Source of the DNA: Triparma columacea
Taxonomy: Eukaryota; Sar; Bolidophyceae; Parmales; Triparmaceae
Assembly (NCBI GenBank): GCA_030267965.1
Contig: BRYA01000399.1
Span: 1 to 64,000, forward strand
Reading direction: 5' to 3'
Length of the DNA: 64,000 nucleotides
Both the position numbers and the translations under genes were made by a program. This document shows positions 55,256-64,000 of this stretch, piece by piece. The notes beneath the pieces were generated by a model. The model was not told where the DNA came from. It made no database searches and was given only the letters and a program-made list of their open reading frames with translations. The number at the start of each line of letters is the position of its first letter. Within the stretch, counting starts at the first letter, position 1.

Positions 55256-57354
55256 ATGTCATCTCCAACATCTTCATCTAACTCTATCACCCCCAATCAC
55301 ACCCCCAATCACACCCCCAATCACACACCCGACATTCACTGCAGCTCAAACCTTACCCCCCCAACAAACTCCTCCACCACGTCCTCCCTCCACCATTCAC
55401 CTTCCCACTCGAATTCCCTTACTGCCCCCCTACACCCTCTCCCAAATCCACTCAACTCCATAACGTCCACTCCTCCCTCGTCATGTCACCCCCCTGTAGT
55501 CGTTAGAAGCAGGGTAACAGCCGACCTTCGCAGCGGTCGCATGAGCAAGAGGATCCGTAGAACGCCCAAGAAGGAGGTCCAGAAGGAGGAGCGCAAGACT
55601 GTAGAGGAGTGGTACCAGACCCTCTACGGCAACATGAAGATATCCGTGACTCCCTCCAAGGCCACGCCGTCCAAGTCCTGCCTATCCTCGTCAAAGGCAC
55701 CCAAGTCCCAGACCCCCTCGAAGCACTCGCCGATGGGGAAGACCAAGGGAATAACGTTTGGGGCTATCGAGGCCGTCAGCTTCGCCCGAGAAGGAAAGGT
55801 TGGGGAGCTCAAGGCCATCGGTGACGGCGGCTACAGCATGAGCGAGGTCGCCACCGACGAGGGCAACGAGCGCACCAGGCAGAACGGGCTCCTCCTGGAC
55901 GAGTGGAGCGACAGCATGACGGGCTTCGAGGAGGAGAAGGGCAGGGGTTGCAGGAAGAGGAGGGAGTCGAGCGTCTTCAAGCCTCCCTCACCCATCACGC
56001 AGGAGGACAGCAATGACGACCAATGTGACGACATGGAGGTTGACGAGAACGCCTCCTCCTCCCTTCCCCACTCCTCCTACACGAATGACCAAGTTTCCTC
56101 CCCCCCCCTCCTTCCTTCCCCCCTCTCCCCTCCCCCCCTCTCCCCCCCCTCCCCTCCTTCAGGCGCCTCGAGCAGCACCCTCATCTCCCTCCTCATCTCC
56201 TCTCTCCCCCCTTCCCCCCCCTCCCCGCTCCAGAACCTCCTGACTTCAGTAGACACCTCAACCTCCCCCTTCCTCCAGACCCTAATAAGTACCACCCTAT
56301 CTACCACCTCCCCCCCCCCCCTAAACACCGTCCTCCAATCCCTCCAATCCCATACCTTATCCCAGCCCGACAAGCTCCAACACAAAACGGTCAAGGAACT
56401 GGAGGTTCTTGCGAAGTACACGCAAGACCTCAAGGAAGGAACAGAAACTGTCGCCACTGCATTTGAGAATGGTGAGGGACACTGCTGCAACTCCCCCCCC
56501 CCATCCCCCCCCTTCTGCCCGCCCAACCACATACGCACCCCATCACACATGCAACCCAACTAACCTCTTCCTTCCACCCTCACCTCCCCACCTCAGCCCT
56601 CTCCCTCCAGCTCGTCCGCAACTCCCACAACCTCCTCTCCAACCTCCTTAACTTCACCGTGGTGATTAACGACGACGGTATCCTGCTGACGTTCTCCGAC
56701 CTCGCTGAAATGGGCGCGGCCTTCAAGGTCAGGTACGAGATGGTCGGGGAGGACAAGTGCAAAATGGTCGACTACGGGCTCGTCAAGTACAGGCAGGGCG
56801 AGGGGGGGGAGGAGGAAGTTGAAGGCGAGGGCGAAGGCCAAGGAGACCACGACGAACTCCTCTACCACGCGCGGGAGGGGGGAGAAGAGGAATACGAGTT
56901 CAGGAAGATTGTTGAGGAATGCGGTAATAGCGACAGGTGGAGGCCAGACTCCGACGAGATCATCGAGCCCCACGAGCTCAACCAGCACTACGAGAGAGGT
57001 TCGAAGTACTTCTCCTCCCTCGCGTCCCTCTGCCGATCCCTCTCCGACTTCTCCCTCTCCCACCCCTACACGTTCGCCTGTCACCCCCTAGTCATCGACG
57101 ACGCCTCACCCCCAGTCTGCGACTACCTTATCGTCGACGTCCTCCCCCAGGGGGTGGCGGGGGAAGGCGCATTCGTCGGGGAGGACGGGGAGGAGGCAGC
57201 GCTAAAGATAGGCATAGCGTGCGGCGAAGATGTAAGGGTAGACACTATCTTCAGAAACGGGAAGGAAGTTGAGGGAGCGGTTGGGAAGGATTTGAAGATA
57301 GATAGGATACTAGAGAAGGTGCTGGAATGCACACCGCTATCACCGGAACGGTGA
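55256..57354 (+). CDS. Unknown 657-residue protein
   Basis: Two exons, 55256-56471 and 56597-57354, phase 1. Not recognised. The N-terminus has an NHTP repeat (12-bp DNA unit) and Ser/Pro/Thr-rich sequence. A basic segment follows (MSKRIRRTPKKEVQKEERKT) with EEWYQTLYGNMKISVTPSKA, then several TPSK-type putative phosphorylation sites, then Pro-rich stretches. The C-terminal half, mostly exon 2, looks folded: LLNFTVVINDDGILLTFSDL, AAFKVRYEMV, YEFRKIVEECG, ELNQHYERGSKYFSSLASL and VCDYLIVDVLP. TP-rich basic disorder plus a compact C-terminal domain is seen in chromatin or kinetochore proteins, but that is only a guess. Confidence 0.65.
55293..55330. repeat. 12-bp coding repeat (NHTP)
   Basis: ccaatcacaccc occurs three times in tandem, encoding N-H-T-P repeats at the N-terminus of the unknown protein. 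Confidence 0.9.
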
Positions 57355-57686
57355 CACGGACACCTAAAAACCCTAAAGAATGGATCCAAAAATGCTTTCA
57401 GTTTTCCATTTCTTTCCCCTCCTCTCCTCTATTCAGTGCAGTTCTCAGACCGGCTTCTTCCCCTACCAAAGACGTGAGACGACCACCCCCAACCACCCCC
57501 CCCCACCTTCGCTCCCTCCAATTCTCACCTCCCCCCCTTCCACCCATCTCTCCCTCCCTTCAGGCCACCAACAACCCTGTTATCAACTCCCCCGAAGCTT
57601 TGACAGATCCTATATTTTGTCCCCCCCCTCCCCTCCAATAGTCCTCCCGTCCCCCCCCCTCCCCCCCCCCTCCCCAACCTCCCCCA
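57355..57686. other. Short intergenic, C-rich
   Basis: 332 bp between the unknown gene and PP4R1 with long C-runs; nothing else seen. Confidence 0.4.
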
Positions 57687-60217
57687 ATGCAGGACGAGAC
57701 GTCCCTGCGTTGGGAGGACCTCTCCATAGACGATAGCCTAGCGGCCCTCCCCCGCCTGATCCAGTATACCCAGTCCCCCATAGCCCTCCAACGCCTCGTA
57801 CACGTCAAGCAACTCTCGGACGTTTGCCTTAAGACCGACCTCCAGACACTTATCGGCAAGGTACTTCCTATAATACGCAAGCTAGAGGAGGATGAGGAAT
57901 ATGTTGTTAGGTGAGAGACTGAGAATGGCAGCAGGAAGGACGGCTGAGAGGACCTCGACGAAGAATACCGTACTGGGGGTGTTGCCATTTCCGATTTTCC
58001 TCCCCCAACGCAATTTCCCTTCATCCACTCCCAACTGAATCCCCCCCCCTCCTCCCTTTATCCACTCCCTCTGAACCCCCCCCACCCCCCCCCCCTTTTC
58101 TCAGGCAACACCTTGTCGAGCAGGTTGTCAAAGTCGGTGTGGGCGTAATGATAAAAGACGTCGTCGCCTCGGACCCCCCAGCCAAGCTCCCCCCCCCACC
58201 CTCCCCCATGACGGATGAATACGTGATGGAAATCCTGGAGGGAGACGAGGTTTCAAAGGTGTGTAGGAACCGAATAGCACACTTCATTCCTAAATACATT
58301 TCTGACCCTCCCCTCTCCACAGCTGGAACTCTACAAAACCACCCCATACAGAACCCTTATTCTCGAGACCTTCCTCCCCATGCTGGCTAGGATGCTCTCT
58401 GACCAGTCACCTGAAGTCAGGACCGTCTGCTCGAGCGGCCTCGTTAGCTTAAGCAAATGTATGAATGCCGGAGACCTCGGCCCCCACGTGCTGACCGTGG
58501 TGCTGCAGCTGGCCCACGATGACGAGAACGAGGAGATGCGCATGACCGCAGCGGGGCTCCTAGCCGACATGTGCGCGGTGATCGGGGCCGATCTAGTTCG
58601 CCAATTCGTAGCCCCAGAGATCATTTCCCTCGCCGAGGACCCGGTATTTCGAGTTCGCAAGGCGTCCGCGCTGAACCTGGCAAAAATTTGCAAGATTGCA
58701 GGCCCGGCAGACACAAAGAACCGACTCCTACCCGCGTACGTGCGGCTCACCAGGGATGATATGTATCGGGTCCGCAAGGCGTGCGCTGAGTCGCTTGTTG
58801 AAATGAGTAAGGTTGTTGACAGCGCCACTCGAAGGGGGGAGTTAGGTAAGAAGAGGGGGCGGCAAAGAACAACTAAAGCAGCAACGCACTTGTTCGGTCC
58901 ACCCACTTACGCTATCCTTCTCGCTCGCCCCTTCCAGTTTCTGTTTTCGCTGGCCTCTTGGATGACAGCAGCAAGTTTGTTCGCAACGCCGCCTTGCAGC
59001 ACCTGGGAAATTTCATAAGCACGCTCGCCGACGACGAAGATCCCGTCCCTTCCCTGCTGATCGAGAAGTTCATCGGGATGGCACAAATAGACACCGGCGA
59101 CGCCACCACTGACGCCGAGCTTAGATTGCACTGCGCTTTCTCCTTCCCCGCCGTTGTCTTAGCGGTCGAGAGCGGCGACAGGGCAGGGAAGGGGGGCTGG
59201 CTCGCCTTGGTGGACGCTTTCCAGATACTTGTGAGGGACGTCATGTGGAACGTCAGGAAGACGCTGAGTTGCAGCTTGCACGAGATTGCGAAGCTGCTGG
59301 AACCACAGCTAGTAGAGAGGGATTTGCTCCAGGTCTTTGAGCTTTTCCTCAGGGACAGCGAGGAAGTCAAGGTCGGGGTGATATCGCACATTTACGAGTT
59401 CTTGTCGGTCCTCTCCCCCCTCTGCCGCGAGTCTTACCTGCATACACTTACTGAGATCTTCGATTCCGGGTCTCCCCTCAACTGGAGGATGCGGCACATT
59501 GTTGCCAAGCAGCTCCCGAAGCTCATAAACCTTTTCGAAATGAAAAGCGTACAGCACAGTATTTTGCCCCTCGTGGTCACCCTCTTAAGAGACCCCGTCG
59601 CCGAGGTTAGAACGTCCTCGTTTGCGGCCGTGGCCTCCATGTTTGAGCTCAAGGGTGGAAACCAGGGCAAGGTTCAGGTAGAAATAATCCGGGAGATGAC
59701 GGCGTTGGCCGTCTCAACAACCTACGTCGACAGGGTGTCCTTCCTATGTACCTGCCAGATCCTCGCGGCGGGGCAAGCCCCCACGGAGCTTGTGGAAGAG
59801 GACAAGGAAAAGAAAAAGGAACGCATCCTCGAGCTGTGTACCATGATGCAAAACAAAAAACTTTTCGGACTTGCCTTGAAGCTCAAGGACGACAAGACTT
59901 CTAACGTGAGGGTCGCATGCTGGAAACTCTTTACGAGCCTACCGGAGGAATTCATCGCCAAACATAAGGAGTTGAAGAAGGGCCTTCAGGAGCTCGAGGA
60001 CGACAAGGTCGTCATGAAGACGGTCAATAAAGTAATCCTGTACCCAACCGTAGAGGAGGACGACGCAGAAAAGGAAGCGGGAGAGGTTGAGGCGGTTGAG
60101 CCCTCGCAGGGTGAAGAAGCACGAGAGGGTCAAGATGGACAGGATATAAATACGGCCGTGACTGCGGAAGAAGCCGCAGACATCCCGACGAATAGTATCG
60201 AAAGTAGTTCTGAATAG
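57687..60217 (+). CDS. PPP4R1: Protein phosphatase 4 regulatory subunit 1-like HEAT protein
   Basis: Four exons: 57687-57910, 58105-58258, 58323-58845, 58938-60217; 726 residues. It is a HEAT-repeat protein. Characteristic stretches are DPVFRVRKASALNLAKICK, DDMYRVRKACAESLVEMS, DDSSKFVRNAALQHLGNFIS (restored across intron 3) and RDVMWNVRKTLSCSLHEIA, which match the V-R-K-A-C/x-A repeats and FISTFA element of PPP4R1. The related PP2A scaffold subunit A (PR65) is shorter, about 590, and has 15 uniform repeats, so PP4R1 is preferred. The subunit scaffolds PP4, a nuclear and cytosolic Ser/Thr phosphatase. The tail is acidic (EAVEPSQGEEAREG). Confidence 0.85.
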
Positions 60218-60365
60218 CAAAGCGGACTAACGAACACCAACTCACCAAAAATTCATGGAAAAGATCCGATCTTATTTTTTTTGTTTTCTTCATTCTTGAT
60301 CTTTCAAGAATTAATTCTCCCATTGTTTGACTACCTTGAATCCTTTTATAGGGCGTGGATAGAGG

Positions 60366-61912
60366 ATGAATAGGTAAGAACGCCGCACCGGAAACGCGGG
60401 GATCATAGTTAATGCGTTAGCGCTCCTTCGAAAGTATTGATTTTTTGTCTTTCGCGGTTTCGGTCGAGAAGAGTTTTTCTGTTGACTCCTGTCTCCGTCC
60501 CTAACTTCCCCCTTTTTTAGGATAAATAGATCCAAATCTAGGAATAAGGGCTCCTCAAATGAAAAGAAAAGTCCCTGCGTCACCCAAAAAGGCAAAAAAA
60601 GGAAAAACAAAACAACAGGACCGGGACGCATCCCTAATGGAAATCCAGAAAACTTGCGTACGACGAAAAAGCGAACCACAAACAATAGGAAAGACGTAAG
60701 GCGCACTCCCGACCTTAGGGGTGTTATCGGAGATCCCGACCTTGACCTTTATTCTGGATCTGGAGGAGGAAAGGAGCACACAAGCGGGCACAAGGCCAGG
60801 CGAGAGTTATACGATGCAGTTCGCTTCGTCTACTACAAGAGTAAAGACAACCCGAGCCCTAACAAGGCAAAGGAATCAATTGCGATGGTCGTGTACAACC
60901 ACTTGACGACGGTTCAAGGGAGAAAGTGGATCCTCTACGACAAGGAGAACGAGCTGCCTCTTGTCGGAGACGACGCAAGACTAGGGGCTTTGCACATCAT
61001 CAAACAGGGCCTTCGCGATGCCATGAAAGATGTCCCAAAGAAGGACGGCACGTATTTGGTGACGAGAGAGCAGTTGACTGCATCACAAGAATCTCTCAAC
61101 CAGTATGTTCACGACATCACTCAGAAGGAAACTCTTAACAGCGTTTCACTGGGTGACGGCAACGAATACGATCCCAGATTCACAGCAGAAGAATTCGAGT
61201 TGGCAGAGGCTGCATCCAGGTGGTCACTATCTCGTCAGAGTGTTGACAGGAGGGGTGGTGACGCGAAGACTGAGTCAATCAGGCTTGCCACTTCTAGCTT
61301 TGAGCCCACACAGCTAGGCACAACTACCACGTCAGGCCTTGGGTTCGGGCCAGTGCCGCAAACACGCGTCACACCAATGCTCAGCACCTCTCCAACTGCC
61401 TCCCCCGGGGGGGGGAGCTTTTCTCCTAGCCTGTTCTCCTGGAAAACCTCCTTCTCCCCCTCTGAGTTCAGAAGCGGAGGCCCTCTCCAGCAAAGAAGCT
61501 CGATGGACCCGGACGACCTCGAAGTCATGCTGGCGAATAATATATTTCGCCCCGTGCCAGCAGCCCGCATTTACGGCAGGGACGGTGATGACACTGTTGA
61601 GACGGGAAGGGATTCCCCGTCGGACTTTCGCACGCCCCAAATTATGGCCCAGAGCTTCCCGAAGGAGGTCACGCCAAGGTGAGGCGAGAGGCGGATCAGG
61701 GGAACCTGAAGGGCACCTAGCACGACCGTCCCCTATCTAACCCCCCCTCTTCGCCCCCCCTCCCCGCCCGCCCTCCATACACCATAGCCCTACGGCACCC
61801 AACCTCTCTCGGCCTTCCCTCTCCGCCCTCCAAGATCGCGAGCCTTCCCCCTTAACCCTCTCGCAGCCCGGTTACAAGTCCCTCATTACCCTTGCGCTTG
61901 AGGAGGACCTAA
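60366..61912 (+). CDS. DUF6824-type protein with an 8-nt first coding exon
   Basis: Proposed exons: 60366-60373 (ATGAATAG), 60521-61678 and 61867-61912. The main exon is open from its acceptor (cccccttttttag) with no in-frame ATG before the domain. The only ATG that fits the phase and is followed at once by a good donor is at 60366. Near residue 75, ARRELYDAVRFVYYKSKDN, then ESIAMVVYNHLTTVQGRKW, VGDDARLGALHIIKQGLRDA form a DUF6824-like domain (diatom/heterokont family, function unknown). The rest is Ser/Pro-rich and disordered. The 3' end is unclear: with the strong GTGAGG donor the last exon ends at 61912, but a coding-looking frame (YKSLITLALEEDLNFASFTG) would end at 61944 and needs a different phase. 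Confidence 0.6.
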
Positions 61913-61944
61913 ACTTCGCGAGCTTCACGGGGATCGGAGGATGA

Positions 61945-62242
61945 CCACGACCCCCCCAACACACCCGGCTTGGAGAGCCTTTGCGGACAACAAATTTGGC
62001 ACACTGCTAAAAAGGGAGGAGGGGGGAAGAAGGAAGGGGGGGGGGGGAGCGAGGAAGGGGGAGGGGTGAGATCAAGCAGCAAGCTTACCTAATAGTAGTT
62101 TGCAGCAGTAGGGAATCCACATACACGAGGAGAGGAAAAGAATAATATTTTTTGCTCGAATGGTTTGTAAAGGAATGTTTTTCTGTTAAAGTTCCCTGCC
62201 TAATGTGTCAAATATAATACATGTACTTTCTCTCTCCCTCTT
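61945..62242. other. Convergent 3' region
   Basis: 298 bp between the DUF6824 gene and the Aurora kinase gene, with a G-rich stretch (62010-62070). Nothing else seen. Confidence 0.4.
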
Positions 62243-63228
62243 TTACTTCTGCGCCCCCCTGGCGTTTCTGAGGATCCAGGGGTGGTTAGGGATCATGTCT
62301 AGTGCCATTCTTTTCCTTGGGTCTTTCTGTAGGAGCTTGAAGATGAGGTCCTTGGCGTCCTCACTTAGGCCCTTGGGGAACCTCAGGTCGACCCTGCTGA
62401 TCCTCCTGTACGTAGCGGAGTGACCCTCCGCCTCGAACGGCGGGGTACCGACGAGGAACTCGTACATGAGGACCCCAAGACTGCGGAGCAAACCGTGGAA
62501 AGAGTTAGAATTGAGTGATCAAGCGAGGCGAAGAGTGTAAAGTAGCGCAGCGATTTCGCTTGGGAGCGGTTGCACCCCCGCTTCTTTAACAATCGTCCCG
62601 CTTCGCTTCCCTCCAGCCTTAGCCCTCCCTTTTCTCACCTCCAGACGTCGACCTGCTCGTCGTGTTCCCTCCCCTCCACCATCTCCGGGGGCAGGTAGTC
62701 GAGCGTCCCGCACAGTGTGTTCCTCCTGCTCGTCGGCGCGTGAACGCTCCAGCCGAAGTCCGCGATCTTGAGCTCCCCGCTGTGGCCGATGAGGAGGTTC
62801 TCCGGCTTGATGTCGCGGTGGATCACGTGCTTCGTGTGGCAGTAGCCGAGGGCGCGGGAGAGCTCGAGGATGTACTGGGCGCTCTGGCGCTCGCCGAAAC
62901 GACCCTTGGCCTGGAGGTGCTTGTAGAGCTCGCCGCGGGGGCTGTACTCTAGGATGAGGTAGATCCTCTTGTTGTCAAAGAAGTAGCCATAGAGGCGGAG
63001 GATGTTAACGTGGCGGAGGTGTGACTGGATCTCGATCTCCCTGCGGAGCTGGTGCTCCACCCCAGCCTTGAGGAGCTGGGACTTCTGCAGGACCTTGAGG
63101 GCGACAATATAGTGGGTGGATTTCTCCCTCGCAAGGTACACAGCCCCAAACTTTCCCCTTCCCAGCGGCTTTCCGATCTCAAAATCATTCAAACTCCACT
63201 GCTTTCCAGCTGCCGCAGCGGAAGACAT
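62243..63228 (-). CDS. AUR: Aurora-family mitotic kinase
   Basis: Two exons, 63228-62639 and 62480-62243, phase 2; 275 residues, almost only the catalytic domain. Motifs: [13 protein letters not shown] (Gly loop), VALKVL (Lys), [19 protein letters not shown], and the Aurora activation loop [16 protein letters not shown] with the Thr that is autophosphorylated; then [16 protein letters not shown], restored across the intron. Aurora kinases phosphorylate histone H3 and control spindle and cytokinesis. The N-terminal extension of animal Aurora is missing. The frame upstream of 63228 is open (Ser/Pro-rich to 63405) but has no ATG, so an extra 5' exon could exist. The D-box-like N-terminus is not visible. 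Confidence 0.93.
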
Positions 63229-64000
63229 CGTGCTAGAGTGGTGTGCATTCTTAGAAGGGTGGGAGGAGGCAGGGGGAGGAGAACGGTTTGTTGAGGCAGA
63301 GAGAGGGGGCCTAAAACTAGGGTTAACTGAGGTCTTCTGGGAAGACGAGTGGATATTATTCTCTGAGATGAGAACGAAGAGTGTTAGATATTGAATTAGG
63401 GTCAAATTAGGGTTGAATTTGAGGGTTTAGGGGTAATTATTGAGGGTTGCAACAAGAAGGTCGATGAAGGAGATTGGGTTAAGGGTCATTTTTGTTGGTT
63501 CTAAGACGTTCATCTCACCTTTATTGCTCATAATAGATTTATATATGTACGTTACGACAGATTATGCAGGAATGAATTGATATTATCGTAATTTGATGGA
63601 GATATGAGGAAACTTTCGAAAACTGGCCGTTGGTCTCAATTTCAAGTCAATGAAGGCTTGCTATCTACTAAAGAGCGCAAATGGATGTTAATGGGCTGTG
63701 TGATGTACTATTAGCGTATATTAGATGACAATTGTTGAGTGATATTACGTCAAAACTGATTAAAACTCTGGATTTTAGATGTGTTTTTTTTGGCCAAAAA
63801 AGGGAAGAAAACCACTGCAGAAAACCTTCTCATTTTCCGCTTGTGGTTCTGTTTAGCAAGGATAGCGCTTGAATACATAATACAAGAGAACCAAAACGTG
63901 GCTCTGTTTTTTAGATAGAAATCATTTGCATTAGAACTGCTTGATTAATTTCTCTTCTCTATTTCCCCCACCAACAGGACGTTCGTCCCCCCTTCGAGGT
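63229..64000. other. Right-end intergenic region
   Basis: About 770 bp without a confident gene. 63430-63960 is AT-richer. The last bases (cccccaccaacag followed by gacgttcg) look like a C-rich acceptor and a new exon running off the window, but too little is present to name it. Confidence 0.4.

Noticed and set aside
57687..60217. PP2A scaffold subunit A (PR65)
   Set aside because: HEAT repeats are similar, but length (726), irregular repeats and the VRKACAE...FIST pattern fit PP4R1 better.
63229..63405. N-terminal extension of the Aurora kinase
   Set aside because: The frame is open but its first codon is TTG and no ATG occurs before 63228, so it is not annotated as coding.
1..64000. CRISPR arrays, tRNA or rRNA genes
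   Set aside because: No regularly spaced repeats and no cloverleaf or rRNA core sequence was noticed on either strand; a tRNAscan-SE run would settle tRNAs.

Overview
This window looks like nuclear DNA from a photosynthetic stramenopile (heterokont) alga. Nearly every gene is split by short GT-AG introns. There are two chlorophyll a/c-type light-harvesting proteins and a phytoene synthase whose N-termini carry a signal peptide ending in an ASAF-like motif, the bipartite plastid targeting signal of secondary red-lineage algae. The huge START-like/membrane protein at the left edge resembles a gene family I associate with Parmales/Bolidophyceae (Triparma-like picoalgae). That placement is inference; the stramenopile call is firmer. 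No rRNA, tRNA, CRISPR, phage or bacterial operon was seen. All gene models were built by hand from reading frames, splice sites and intron phase: 28 protein-coding loci, 43 proposed introns.

Layout. 1-5839: partial giant START-repeat/polytopic membrane protein, broken by an NNN assembly gap. 6416-14082: two large EF-hand proteins transcribed divergently from a 120 bp promoter. 14162-16618: L/K-type cyclin and Rab5-like GTPase. 17257-22385: a secreted/anchored protein with a bacterial-type adhesin-like domain, a plastid-targeted Maf pyrophosphatase, a light-harvesting protein and a class 3 lipase. 22474-31744: PIF1-type helicase, a seven-helix membrane protein with a Cys-rich ectodomain, exportin-7 and a mitochondrial enoyl-CoA isomerase. 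31908-41129: plastid DUF3119 protein, ureidoglycolate lyase-like protein, UTP7 (rRNA processing), a small lumenal Cys-rich protein, mitochondrial malic enzyme, a 70-residue one-helix protein and a second light-harvesting protein. 41467-47228: PP2C phosphatase, GDPD-like protein, a roughly 21% GC island, PGAM5-like phosphatase and a small four-helix membrane protein. 47390-53277: SDA1 (60S export), phytoene synthase and a papain-like/MOA-type domain protein. 53278-55255: a gene-poor stretch with a long inverted repeat and a GTCA-motif array. 55256-63228: an unknown 657-residue protein, PP4 regulatory subunit 1, a DUF6824 protein with an 8-nt coding first exon, and an Aurora kinase.

The genes do not form one pathway; this is an ordinary compact eukaryotic gene neighbourhood. 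Themes that recur are ribosome biogenesis (UTP7, SDA1), cell cycle/phosphorylation (cyclin, Aurora, PP2C, PP4R1, PGAM5), transport (exportin-7, Rab5) and plastid function (two LHCs, phytoene synthase, DUF3119, lumenal protein, Maf). Points most worth a second look are the giant START family, the signal-peptide frame break in the adhesin-like gene, an 11-bp element repeated in three promoters, the AT-rich island, the GDPD-like protein lacking a metal-ligand Glu, and the 8-nt exon.
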